Below are positions 26,180 through 33,828 of a stretch of DNA of 64,000 nt, piece by piece. The notes beneath the pieces were generated by a model. That model was not told the origin of the DNA. It did not search any database and saw only the letters and a list, made by a program, of their open reading frames with translations. Position 1 is the stretch's first letter, and each line of letters opens with the position of its first letter. The stretch comes from JBBSBL01 sp963735885 (lineage in GTDB: Bacteria; Actinomycetota; Thermoleophilia; Solirubrobacterales; Solirubrobacteraceae): positions 62,001 to 126,000 of the forward strand of contig CAVTMP010000004.1 of NCBI GenBank assembly GCA_963735885.1, given 5' to 3'. The position numbers and the translations under genes were made by a program.

Positions 26180-26904
26180 GGCTCGACGTCCTCACGCTCT
26201 TCCCCGCGGCCTTCGACTGGTTCCTCGGCCAGCGACACGTCGCCGGCGCGCTCGCGCGGGGCCACGAGATCACCTGCGTGGACTACCGCGACCACACCCC
26301 GCTGCGCGCCGGCCAGGTGGACGACACGCCCTTCGGCGGCGGGGCGGGGATGGTCCTGCGGGTCGACGTCGTGGAGGCGGCGCTGCGCGCCCGGCTCGGC
26401 GCCGACCCGGCCGTTCCGGTGCCCGGCCGCCGGGTCGTCGCGCTGACCCCGGGGGGCCGGGTGCTGGACGACCCCCTGGTCGACGACCTGGCGGGCGCGA
26501 CGGAGCTCGTCCTGCTCTGCGGGCGCTACGAGGGCTTCGACGAGCGGATCCTCGAGCGCCTCTGCACCGACCGGGTGTCGATCGGGCGGTTCGTGCTCGC
26601 CGGCGGGGAGCTGCCGGCGATGGTCGTGGCCGACGCGGTGATCCGGAAGCTGCCCGGGGTGCTCGGCCACGAGGACTCCGCCATCGAGGAGTCGTTCAGC
26701 GCGGCGCTGGACGGCGCGCCGGAGTACCCGCACTACACGCGGCCGGCGGAGTGGCGGGGGTGGGCGGTGCCCGAGATCCTGCTCTCCGGCCACCACGCGC
26801 GCATCCGCGAATGGCGCCGCGAGGCGAGCCGCCGACGGGCCTCGGAGGCCGGAATCGAGCGGGATCGGCACGGGGCGGACGGCGACGCCGAGCCGCTACC
26901 ATAG
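26176..26904 (+). CDS. trmD: tRNA (guanine(37)-N1)-methyltransferase TrmD
   Basis: A 242-residue SPOUT-class enzyme that methylates G37 of tRNAs with G36, preventing frameshifting. Motifs: LDVLTLFPAAFDWFL at the start, DDTPFGGGAGMVLR, LLCGRYEGFDERILE, and FVLAGGELPAMVVADAV, which with RKLPGVLG forms the trefoil-knot SAM site. Coupled to rimM by a 4-bp overlap. Confidence 0.96.
   Translation: MRLDVLTLFPAAFDWFLGQRHVAGALARGHEITCVDYRDHTPLRAGQVDDTPFGGGAGMVLRVDVVEAALRARLGADPAVPVPGRRVVALTPGGRVLDDPLVDDLAGATELVLLCGRYEGFDERILERLCTDRVSIGRFVLAGGELPAMVVADAVIRKLPGVLGHEDSAIEESFSAALDGAPEYPHYTRPAEWRGWAVPEILLSGHHARIREWRREASRRRASEAGIERDRHGADGDAEPLP
26897..26902 (+). promoter_or_regulatory. Possible -10 box of rplS
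   Basis: TACCAT at the end of trmD, leaving a leader of about 35 nt before the L19 ATG. In the L19 leader no autoregulatory structure was recognised. Confidence 0.35.
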
Positions 26905-26943
26905 CCGCGAGCGCGGGCCGCACCGTCCGCGCCTTCTTCACGT

Positions 26944-27501
26944 ATGAGCACGATCATCGACCAGCTCGAGCGCGCGCAGATGCGCCGTCTTCCGGCGGTC
27001 GGATCCGGCGATCGCGTCCGGGTCCACTTCCAGGTGGTCGAGGGCAGCCGGCGCCGCACCCAGGTGTTCGAGGGGATCGTGATCAAGCGCCAGGGCCACG
27101 GGGTCCGCGAGACCTTCACGGTGCGCAAGCAGTCCTTCGGGGTCGGCGTGGAGCGCACGTTCCCGTTCCATTCGCCGAAGATCGAGAAGATCGAGGTCGC
27201 CGCGCGGGGCGACGTCCGCCGGGCCAAGCTCTACTACCTGCGCAAGCGGGTCGGCAAGCGCGCGCGGGTCCGCGAGCGCCGCGACGTGAGCCCCGAGCAG
27301 GTGCTCGAGCGCGACCTCCTGTTCACCGAGGACGTGGCGGCGGCCGGCACGGAGGCCGAGGCGGCCGGCGCCGAGGCGGAGGATGCCGGCACCGAGGCCG
27401 AGGCGGCCGGCACGGCCGGCGCCGAGGCGGAGGATGCCGCACCGGCCGGCGACGACGCCGCGGGCGCCGAGCCCGGCGGCGACGACGCCGCCAGCGGGTG
27501 A
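26944..27501 (+). CDS. rplS: 50S ribosomal protein L19 with long acidic C-terminal repeat tail
   Basis: Residues 1 to ~118 are an ordinary L19 (IIDQLERAQMRRLP, GDRVRVHFQVVEG, GIVIKRQGHGVRETFTVRKQ, FPFHSPKIEKIEV, KLYYLRKRVGKRARVRE). It sits at the 30S-50S interface. Most L19 proteins stop there, but this one continues for about 65 residues of Ala, Glu, Gly and Asp, built from repeats of GTEAEAAGAEAEDA and ending in GDDAAGAEPGGDDAASG. The frame is open and the stop overlaps the next gene (GTGA), so the tail is real coding sequence rather than a frameshift. It may be disordered on the ribosome surface. Confidence 0.95.
   Translation: MSTIIDQLERAQMRRLPAVGSGDRVRVHFQVVEGSRRRTQVFEGIVIKRQGHGVRETFTVRKQSFGVGVERTFPFHSPKIEKIEVAARGDVRRAKLYYLRKRVGKRARVRERRDVSPEQVLERDLLFTEDVAAAGTEAEAAGAEAEDAGTEAEAAGTAGAEAEDAAPAGDDAAGAEPGGDDAASG
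27345..27440. repeat. Coding repeat in the L19 tail
   Basis: Imperfect direct repeats of GGCACGGAGGCCGAGGCGG and GCCGAGGCGGAGGATGCC, two full copies plus a partial, encode the Ala-Glu repeats. Copy number could vary between strains. Confidence 0.7.
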
Positions 27502-28124
27502 GGCTCAAGCCCAAGTCGAGGTCGGGCTCGCTGCTCGAGCTCGTCGTCATCGTGGTCGTCGCGCTCGGCCTGGCGCTTCTCATCCAGGCCCTGGTGGTCA
27601 AGCCCTACCGCATCCCGAGCGGCTCGATGGAGCCGACGCTCGACATCGGCCAGCGCGTCCTCGTGGACCGGATCGGCGAGCGCTTCAGCGATCCGTCCGT
27701 CGGCGAGATCGCCGTCTTCCACCCCCCTCAGGGCGCCGAGCGCAGCGAGTGCGGCATCCCGGGTGAGGGCCCCTTCTACGAGGGCCCCCTCAGTCGCCGG
27801 CCGTGCTCGCGCCCGACGAAGGAGCGCAGCGACCAGAACTTCATCAAGCGCGTCGTGGGCGGCCCCGGCGACCGCATCGGGGTGCGCGACGGCCACGTCG
27901 TGCGCAACGGGGTGCTGCAGAAGGAGTCCTTCATCCGCGCCTGCGGCGGGGGCGCCGAGTGCAACCTCGGGGCGATCCGGGTTCCGCCCGGCCACTGGTT
28001 CATGATGGGGGACAACCGTGGCCAGTCCGACGACAGCCGCTTCTGGGGCCCCGTTCCGACCGGCTGGATCATCGGCGGAGCCTTCGCGACCTACTGGCCG
28101 CCGGACCGGATCGGGCTCCTCTAG
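27498..28124 (+). CDS. lepB: Signal peptidase I
   Basis: A 208-residue membrane-anchored S26 peptidase that removes Sec/Tat signal peptides. One N-terminal transmembrane helix (about 11-33), then the catalytic serine in IPSGSMEPTL (box B), the catalytic lysine in FIKRVVGGPGDRI (box D) and box E FMMGDNRGQSDDSR. Cysteine-containing loop (CGIPGEGPF ... RRPCSRP) between boxes C and D. Starts inside the rplS stop (GTGA). Confidence 0.95.
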   Translation: MRLKPKSRSGSLLELVVIVVVALGLALLIQALVVKPYRIPSGSMEPTLDIGQRVLVDRIGERFSDPSVGEIAVFHPPQGAERSECGIPGEGPFYEGPLSRRPCSRPTKERSDQNFIKRVVGGPGDRIGVRDGHVVRNGVLQKESFIRACGGGAECNLGAIRVPPGHWFMMGDNRGQSDDSRFWGPVPTGWIIGGAFATYWPPDRIGLL

Positions 28125-28194
28125 CTCCGGCAGGCGCCGCGCGCGGCCCGGCCGGCGGCTGCTGGAGTTCGATCGCGCGCTGGACCGGCGCTTC

Positions 28195-28779
28195 GTGGCG
28201 GGGGCCGACGAGGCCGGGCGCGGCTGCCTGGCCGGCCCGCTGGTGGCCGCGGGCGTGCTGCTCGACTACGAGCGCCTCGGGCGGGCCGAGGCCCGCCTGC
28301 TCGGGGCGCTGAACGACTCCAAGCAGCAGAGCGAGGACGGCCGCGAGGCGCTCTTCCCGGTGATCATGCGGGTCGCGGCGCGCGTGACGGTGGTCTCGCG
28401 CAGCGCCCGGCGCATCGACAGCCACGGGCTGCACGTCACGAACCTCGAGGCCCTGCGCGACGCCCTGGCGCGCGTCGCGCGCCCGGGCTGCCTGTGCCTG
28501 AGCGACGGCTTTCCGGTGGCGGACACCGGCCACGAGCAGCGCGCCGTGGTGGGCGGCGACGCGCGCAGCGCCGCGATCGCCGCCGCCTCCGTCGTGGCGA
28601 AGGTGACCCGCGACCGCTACATGCGCCGGGCCGACGCGCTGCACCCCGGGTGGGAGTTCGCCCGGCACGTCGGCTACGCCACCCCGGAGCACCGCGCGGC
28701 CATCGAGCGCCAGGGCGTGTCGCCCCTGCACCGCATGTCCTTCCAGTCGATCGCCTACCAGCAGCTGGCGCTCGGGTAG
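28195..28779 (+). CDS. rnhB: Ribonuclease HII
   Basis: Removes ribonucleotides and R-loops from DNA. The catalytic carboxylates are visible: D and E in GADEAGRGCLAGPLVA, D in LCLSDGFPV and D in VVGGDARSAAIAAASVVAK. The listed start is the first standard codon (GTG), but the conserved region appears to begin earlier (RLLEFDRALDRRF from about 28156), where only CTG codons are available, so the true N-terminus is probably 12-20 residues longer. Order lepB-rnhB-yraN-comM-dprA is the actinobacterial norm. Confidence 0.9.
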   Translation: MAGADEAGRGCLAGPLVAAGVLLDYERLGRAEARLLGALNDSKQQSEDGREALFPVIMRVAARVTVVSRSARRIDSHGLHVTNLEALRDALARVARPGCLCLSDGFPVADTGHEQRAVVGGDARSAAIAAASVVAKVTRDRYMRRADALHPGWEFARHVGYATPEHRAAIERQGVSPLHRMSFQSIAYQQLALG

Positions 28780-28810
28780 GCGCGGAACGCCCGGAGCCGC
28801 GAGCCGGACG

Positions 28811-28826
28811 CCCGCGACTCCGCGGG
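28811..28826. terminator. Possible bidirectional hairpin between rnhB and yraN
   Basis: CCCGCG-ACTC-CGCGGG forms a perfect 6-bp stem with a 4-nt loop between two converging genes. There is no T tract on either side, so this is a weak call. Confidence 0.3.
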
Positions 28827-28891
28827 TGTGCAGGTGACCGGGGCTCTCGCGGCGAGCCGCACATTCGACGACGGGCGCGGATCGGCGCCGC

Positions 28892-29263
28892 TCAGAAGGC
28901 CGCCTCCAGGTGCTCGAGCGCGACGAGCCGGTCCCGGCGGTCGAGGGTCACCGCGACGGCGTCGAAGCGGATCGTCGCCGCACGCGGCCGGTCGCGGCGC
29001 GTCGCGAGCCACGCCCGGGCCATGCGCCGGACCTGGCGCCGCTTGGCCGGCCCGATCGCCTCGAACGGCGTCCGCGCGCCGGCGCGGCGGGTCTTGACCT
29101 CGCAGAAGACCAGGATCTCGCCGTCGAAGAGCACGAGGTCGAGCTCCCCGTGACGAGAGCGGGCGTTGCGCTCGACGAGCGCGTACCCGAGCCGCTCGAA
29201 GTGGCGGCGGGCCAGGTCCTCGCCGAGGCGGCCGAGGCGGTGCCGGGGGTCGGAGGAGGGCAT
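28892..29263 (-). CDS. yraN: UPF0102/YraN family nuclease-fold protein
   Basis: A 123-residue protein with a PD-(D/E)xK-like fold: LGRLGEDLARRHFERLGY, then ARSRHGELDLVLFDG and LVFCEVKTRRAG carrying the D...E-x-K residues, then AKRRQVRRMARAWL. Function is unsettled; association with rnhB and dprA hints at DNA handling. Here it is on the opposite strand to its neighbours, whereas elsewhere the block is co-directional. Confidence 0.92.
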   Translation of the reverse strand: MPSSDPRHRLGRLGEDLARRHFERLGYALVERNARSRHGELDLVLFDGEILVFCEVKTRRAGARTPFEAIGPAKRRQVRRMARAWLATRRDRPRAATIRFDAVAVTLDRRDRLVALEHLEAAF

Positions 29264-29272
29264 CGCGCGGCG

Positions 29273-29278
29273 ACGCTA
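29273..29278 (-). promoter_or_regulatory. -10 box of yraN, leaderless spacing
   Basis: TAGCGT on the minus strand ending 9 nt before the ATG. Having its own promoter fits its reversed orientation. Confidence 0.5.
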
Positions 29279-29409
29279 GGCGGCGTCGCGTCACCCGGGG
29301 CGCGCGCCGTGTGACGAATCCGCCGCGGGGCGCCGGCGGGCCGGCGCGGCGTGCGCGGGGCGCCGCCGACTCGTCACGGACGCGGGGCCACGCGGCACGC
29401 GGCGGCGCC

Positions 29410-29415
29410 TAGCGT
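29410..29415 (+). promoter_or_regulatory. -10 box of comM, leaderless spacing
   Basis: TAGCGT ending 7 nt before the comM GTG. Confidence 0.5.
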
Positions 29416-29422
29416 GCCGCTC

Positions 29423-30941
29423 GTGTTCGCCCGCGTCGCCACCTTCACCGTCGACGGGGTCGAGCCGCGACCGGTCAGCGTCGAGGTGGACCTCCGGTCC
29501 GGCCTCCCGGCCTTCACGATCGTCGGACTCGGAGACGCGGCCGTGCGGGAGGCGCGGGAGCGGGTGCGCGCCGCGGTCGCGAACTCCGGGTTCGACTTCC
29601 CGCCCCGGCGCATCACCGCGAACCTCGCGCCGGCCCACCTGCGCAAGGCCGGCCCCGGGTTCGACGTCGCGATCGCCGCCGGCATCCTCGCGGCCAGCGG
29701 GCAGATCCCGCCGCTGGCGCTCGACGGCCTCGCGGTGTTCGGCGAGCTCTCGCTCCGCGGTGAGCTCAAGGGGTGCCGGGGGACGCTGGCGGTGGCCGAA
29801 GGGGCGGCGCGGGCGGGCCTCGACGCCCTGCTCGTCCCGGAGGAGCGCGCCCCCGAGGCCGCGCTCGTCGACGGCCTGCGCGTGGCGGGCTTCCGGGACC
29901 TGCGCGATCTCGCCGCCGCGCTGCGCCGCGGCGCGCTTCCCCCGCCTCCGGCGCCCGCTCCCCCGGTGCCGCCGGCCGGCGAGGACCCCGACCTCGGCGA
30001 CGTGCGCGGCCAGGAGCAGGCGCTGCTCACGCTCGAGATCGCCGCCGCGGGCGGCCATCACCTGCTCCTCGAGGGTCCGCCCGGCACGGGGAAGACGATG
30101 CTCGCGCGGCGCCTGCCGGGGATCCTCCCGCCGCTCGACCCCGCGGAGGCGCTGGAGGTGACCCGGATCCACAGCGTCGCCGGCCTGCACGAGGGGTCCG
30201 GTCTGGTCGACGCGGCGGCCGTTCCGCGCGCCCCACCACACGGTCTCCGCCGCCGGGCTCGTCGGCGGCTCGACGCCGCCCACGCCGGGGGAGGCCACCC
30301 TCGCGCACCACGGCGTCCTCTTCCTCGACGAGCTCTCGGAGTTCTCACGCCCCGCCCTGGAGTCGCTGCGCCAGCCGCTGGAGGACGGGCGGGTGGTCAT
30401 CGTGCGGGGGCAGCGGGCGACGCTCTTCCCGACCCGGCTCACGCTCGTGGCGGCGACGAACCCGTGTCCGTGCGGCTATGCGGGCGAGCCCCGGTGTCGC
30501 TGCGGCGAGGCCGAGCACGCCCGCCACCGGCGTCGGCTCAGCGGGCCGCTCCTCGATCGCATCGACCTGCTCGCCAGCGTCCCGCGGCCGAGCGCCGCGG
30601 CGCTCGCGGGAGAGGGGTCGCGGCGCACGGCGGACGCCCGCGAGCGGGTGCTGGCCGCCCGCGGGCGGCAGGCCGCGCGCCTCGCCGCCGAGGGGCTGCG
30701 GGTGAACGCCGAGATGGGCCCCGCGTCCGTGCGCCGGCACGTCCGGCTCGACGCCGCGGGCGCCGATCGCCTGGCCGAGGCCTACGCGAGCGGAACGCTC
30801 AGCGCCCGCGGCCGCCACCGTGCCCTGAGGGTGGCGCGCACGATCGCCGACCTCGACGGGCGCGTGCGCGTCACGACGGAGGATCTCCTCATGGCGCTCG
30901 AGCTGCGCGAGCGCCGCGCCGCCGCGGCGAGGGCGGCATGA
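29423..30941 (+). CDS. comM: ComM/YifB-type Mg-chelatase-like ATPase (one apparent frameshift)
   Basis: About 505 residues once corrected. N-terminal Lon-like fold (ARVATFTVDGVEPRPVSVEV; FTIVGLGDAAVREARERVRAA), AAA+ core with Walker A EGPPGTGKTMLARRLPG and Walker B FLDELSEF, a zinc-like C-x-C cluster (AATNPCPCGYAGEPRCRCG) and the C-terminal domain. The frame breaks near 30218, exactly at the RPFRAPHHT motif; deleting one G from GCGGCGG restores D-A-R-P-F-R. ComM is a hexameric helicase for branch migration in natural transformation. It overlaps dprA by 4 bp. Confidence 0.92.
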
Positions 30942-32107
30942 GCGCGGGCCCCTGCCGCGCGTGCCTGCGCCGCGCCTGGCTGCTCGCCGCGCTCGGCGGC
31001 CACATCGAGCGTCGCCACACGGAGCGCGACCCGCTGCGCGGCCTGCTCGCCCTGCCCGATCACGCCCTCGTCGACGCGCTCGCCGGGCCCCGCCGCGACG
31101 CGATCCTGCGCGCCCACGAGGGCTTCGACGCCGACGCGGCGCGGCGGCGGATCCGGACGGCGGGCCTGCTGGCGGCCTGTGCGCACGGGGGCGAGGTCGC
31201 CTACCCGGCGCGGTTGCGGCGCCTGCCCGATGCGCCCGCCGTGCTCCACGTCGCCGGCCGTCCGGACGCCCTCGCCGTCCTCGATGCGGCCGCCGACGCG
31301 GGCTGGCGCCCGGGCCCCGAGACCGAAGCGGCGCCACCGGCGGTGGCGATCGTCGGCGCGCGTCGCGCCTCCGCCTACGGGCTCGAGACCGCTCGCGCGC
31401 TGGGCCGCGGCCTCGCCGCGGCGGGGCTGCCGGTGGTCAGCGGCATGGCGCTCGGGGCCGACTCCGCCGCCCACGACGGCGCCCTGGCGGGCGGCGGGAC
31501 GACCGTCGCGGTCCTGGCCGGCGGCGCCGAGCGGCCCTACCCCGCGAGCAAGGGGCGGCTCTACCGCCAGATCCGCCGGCACGGCGCCGCGATCTCCGAG
31601 ATGCCGCCCGGCACGGCCGCGCGCCGCTGGGGCTTCCCGGCGCGCAACCGGATCATCGCCGCCCTCACCGCCGTCACCGTCGTGGTCGAGGCGGCGGAGC
31701 GGTCCGGCTCGCTCATCACCGCCGACTTCGCTCACGACCTCGGCGCGACGGTCGCCGCGGTCCCGGGCCCCGTCACCTCGTCCCTGTCCGCGGGCACCCA
31801 TGCCCTGATCCGCGACGGCGCGGCGCTCGTCGCCGACGCGCGCGACGTGCTCGAGCTCGCCTGCGGGCCGGGGGAGATGCCGCCCGTCGCGGACGCGACG
31901 GCCGAGGCGCGCCGGACGCTCCCGCCGGCGCTGCGCTCGCTGCACGACGACCTCGCCGCGGGCCGCGACACCGTGGCCGCGCTCGTCGACGGAGGCCGGC
32001 CCCTCACGCGCGTCCTCGCCGGCCTGGCCGAGCTCGAGCTCCTCGGCACCGTGGTCCGCGCGGCGGGCGGCCGCTACGTCCCCGTCGCGTACCCTCGGGC
32101 GCGATGA
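30938..32107 (+). CDS. dprA: DNA-processing protein DprA
   Basis: A 389-residue protein that loads RecA on incoming single-stranded DNA. Rossmann-like core: VAIVGARRASAYGLETAR, GLPVVSGMALGADSAAHDGAL, VLAGGAERPYP, FPARNRIIAALT, SGSLITADFAHDLG and VPGPVTSSLSAGTHALI. The N-terminus contains a C-x-x-C pair (PCRACLRRAWLL), and the C-terminus a small winged-helix-like segment. Together with comM this shows that at least the cytoplasmic part of DNA uptake is kept; no ComEA/EC gene is in the window. Confidence 0.95.
   Translation: MSAGPCRACLRRAWLLAALGGHIERRHTERDPLRGLLALPDHALVDALAGPRRDAILRAHEGFDADAARRRIRTAGLLAACAHGGEVAYPARLRRLPDAPAVLHVAGRPDALAVLDAAADAGWRPGPETEAAPPAVAIVGARRASAYGLETARALGRGLAAAGLPVVSGMALGADSAAHDGALAGGGTTVAVLAGGAERPYPASKGRLYRQIRRHGAAISEMPPGTAARRWGFPARNRIIAALTAVTVVVEAAERSGSLITADFAHDLGATVAAVPGPVTSSLSAGTHALIRDGAALVADARDVLELACGPGEMPPVADATAEARRTLPPALRSLHDDLAAGRDTVAALVDGGRPLTRVLAGLAELELLGTVVRAAGGRYVPVAYPRAR
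32090..32095 (+). promoter_or_regulatory. -10 box of thiD inside the dprA 3' end
   Basis: TACCCT ending 8 nt before the ATG of thiD. It lies in the last codons of dprA, so thiD can be transcribed on its own, and it supports the choice of ATG at 32104. Confidence 0.5.
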
Positions 32108-32945
32108 GCGAGCCGCCCTCCGGCCCCCGCGCGTTCCCGCGGTGCTCTCGATCGCCGGGTCGGACTCGGGAGGGGGCGCCGGGATCCAGGCCGACCTCAA
32201 GGCGTTCGCGGCGTGCGGGGTCCACGGCATGACCGCGATCACCGCGATCACGGCCCAGAACACGGTCGCGGTCACGGCCGTCCAGACGATCGGCCCCGAC
32301 ATGATCCGCGCGCAGGTCGACGCCGTGGCGCAGGACATCGGCGTCGACGCGGTCAAGGTCGGCATGCTCGGCACGACGGCGACGATCGAGGCCGTGGCGG
32401 CCGCGCTCGACGCCCTCCCGCCCGGCACCCCGGTCGTCGTCGATCCGGTGATGGTCGCCGAGTCGGGCGCGCGGCTGCTCGACGACGATGCCCGTCGGGC
32501 GCTCGCCATGATGATGCTGCCGCGCGCGACCGTGGTCACCCCGAACGTGCCGGAGGCCGCCGCGCTCGCCGCGGCGCCGGCGAGCACCGAGCCGGAGGCG
32601 CTCGCCCGTGCCGTCCACGCGCTCGGCCCGCGCATCGTCGTCCTCACCGGCGGCCACCGGCGAGAGGCCACGGACCTGTACTTCGACGGCGAGACGATCG
32701 TGCCCCTGACCGGGGAGCGCCACCCGGACGGAGCCGCCCACGGCTCCGGCTGCACCCACGCGGCCGCGCTCGCGGCGCAGCTCGCGCTCGGGCACGAGCC
32801 GCTGGCGGCCGCGCGCGCGGCGAAGGCCCTCGCGGCATCGGCCGTGCGCGACGGGTTGCGCGGGATCGGCGCCGGTCCGGGGCCGGTGAACGCGCTGGGC
32901 GCGGGCGCGCCACGGCACCCGTGGGCCCCGGGTCGCGTGTCATAA
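32104..32945 (+). CDS. thiD: Hydroxymethylpyrimidine/phosphomethylpyrimidine kinase ThiD (one apparent frameshift)
   Basis: About 280 residues. Ribokinase-fold kinase of thiamine pyrimidine synthesis: LSIAGSDSGGGAGIQADLKAF, TAITAITAQNT, DAVKVGMLGT, VVVDPVMVAESGARLL, VVTPNVPEAAAL, and the catalytic-anion-hole region HGSGCTHAAALAAQLALG. The ATG overlaps the dprA stop (ATGA) but is one base out of frame with the conserved body; a missing base near 32138 would join them. The alternative is a GTG start at 32142 giving VLSIAGSDSG, less likely because nothing like a ribosome binding site precedes it. Confidence 0.9.
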
Positions 32946-32946
32946 T
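32941..32946 (+). promoter_or_regulatory. -10 box of the following small gene, leaderless spacing
   Basis: CATAAT, close to the classic TATAAT, ending 7 nt before the GTG start. It begins in the last thiD codons. Confidence 0.5.
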
Positions 32947-32953
32947 CGCCCGC

Positions 32954-33202
32954 GTGAGGCTGCTGCGCATGAAGCCCGGCCACGGCGAGGTCCTGGTCGC
33001 CGAGGGCGACGTCGAGGTCCCGGAGGACGAGCAGGCGCTGATCGACGCCTTCCGCCGGCAGCTCGACGAGGGCCTGTGGGCCGCGGTCCCGCTGGCCGGC
33101 GGCGCGGGTCGTCGGGAGGCGCAGATGGTCCGCCGCTTCGAGGACATCCCGCGCGACGCGGAGCGCGTGATCTTCTTCCCGCGCGCCGCGGGCGGCGGGT
33201 AG
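32954..33202 (+). CDS. Hypothetical protein, 82 residues
   Basis: No family recognised. The predicted product, VRLLRMKPGHGEVLVAEGDV onward, is mixed alpha/beta with an acidic middle (VEVPEDEQALIDAFRRQL) and a basic end (REAQMVRRFEDIPRDAERVI). No signal peptide, membrane helix or cysteine. Codon use matches its neighbours, and a good -10 box precedes the GTG, so it is probably real. Followed 8 bp later by a membrane-anchored hypothetical protein. Confidence 0.65.
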   Translation: MRLLRMKPGHGEVLVAEGDVEVPEDEQALIDAFRRQLDEGLWAAVPLAGGAGRREAQMVRRFEDIPRDAERVIFFPRAAGGG

Positions 33203-33210
33203 CGAGCGCG

Positions 33211-33828
33211 ATGCTGATCGCCCTCGGCGCCGCGGCGATCGTCGTGCTCGCCCTGCTCGCCGAGGTCCTGCTGCCGCGGATCGACGAGGCGCTCGAACGT
33301 CGGCGCGCCCGGCGGGCGCGGCCCGCCGGGTACGCCTACGACCCGGGCCGCGAGCGTCGCGCCGAGCAGCGGGCGCGCGAGCTCCTGCGCTCGTGCGTCA
33401 ACGCGGAGGAGTGGGAGATGTACCGCGACCTCGGCTTCGTCCGCGTCTGGGGGACCCAGGCCGACGGGCCCGAGGACGGAAGCCGCACGGGGGGCGCGCC
33501 CTACGCGTACCTGATCTACCCCCACCGCCCGCTCGTCGCCTACCTGCCCCAGACGCACCGCCTGCTGACGGAGTACTGCGTCGAGTTCCCCGACGAGACC
33601 CGCCCCTACGGCAGCGCGCGACTGCCGGACTCCGACGACGTCCTGGCGAAGTGGATGGCCCTCACCGGGGACGAGCGGAGCCTCATCGGCCAGGCCAACC
33701 TGCACCTGCCGGGTCGCCAGGTGGACCCGCGCGCCGTCAAGCGCGACCTGTGGCGGCTGGGGAAGTGGGAGCGCGCCCGCGCGCGCCGGGCCGCCGTCCA
33801 GGCGGACGGGACGCTCTCCGCCCCGTGA
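33211..33828 (+). CDS. Membrane-anchored hypothetical protein
   Basis: A 205-residue protein with one N-terminal transmembrane helix (LIALGAAAIVVLALLAEVLL), then a basic stretch and a soluble domain containing LLRSCVNAEEWEMYRDLGF, YAYLIYPHRPLVAYLPQT and SDDVLAKWMALTGDERSL. The topology suggests a cytoplasmic domain held at the membrane. I recognise no named family. The stop overlaps the ilvD start (GTGA), tying its expression to ilvD. Confidence 0.75.
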   Translation: MLIALGAAAIVVLALLAEVLLPRIDEALERRRARRARPAGYAYDPGRERRAEQRARELLRSCVNAEEWEMYRDLGFVRVWGTQADGPEDGSRTGGAPYAYLIYPHRPLVAYLPQTHRLLTEYCVEFPDETRPYGSARLPDSDDVLAKWMALTGDERSLIGQANLHLPGRQVDPRAVKRDLWRLGKWERARARRAAVQADGTLSAP

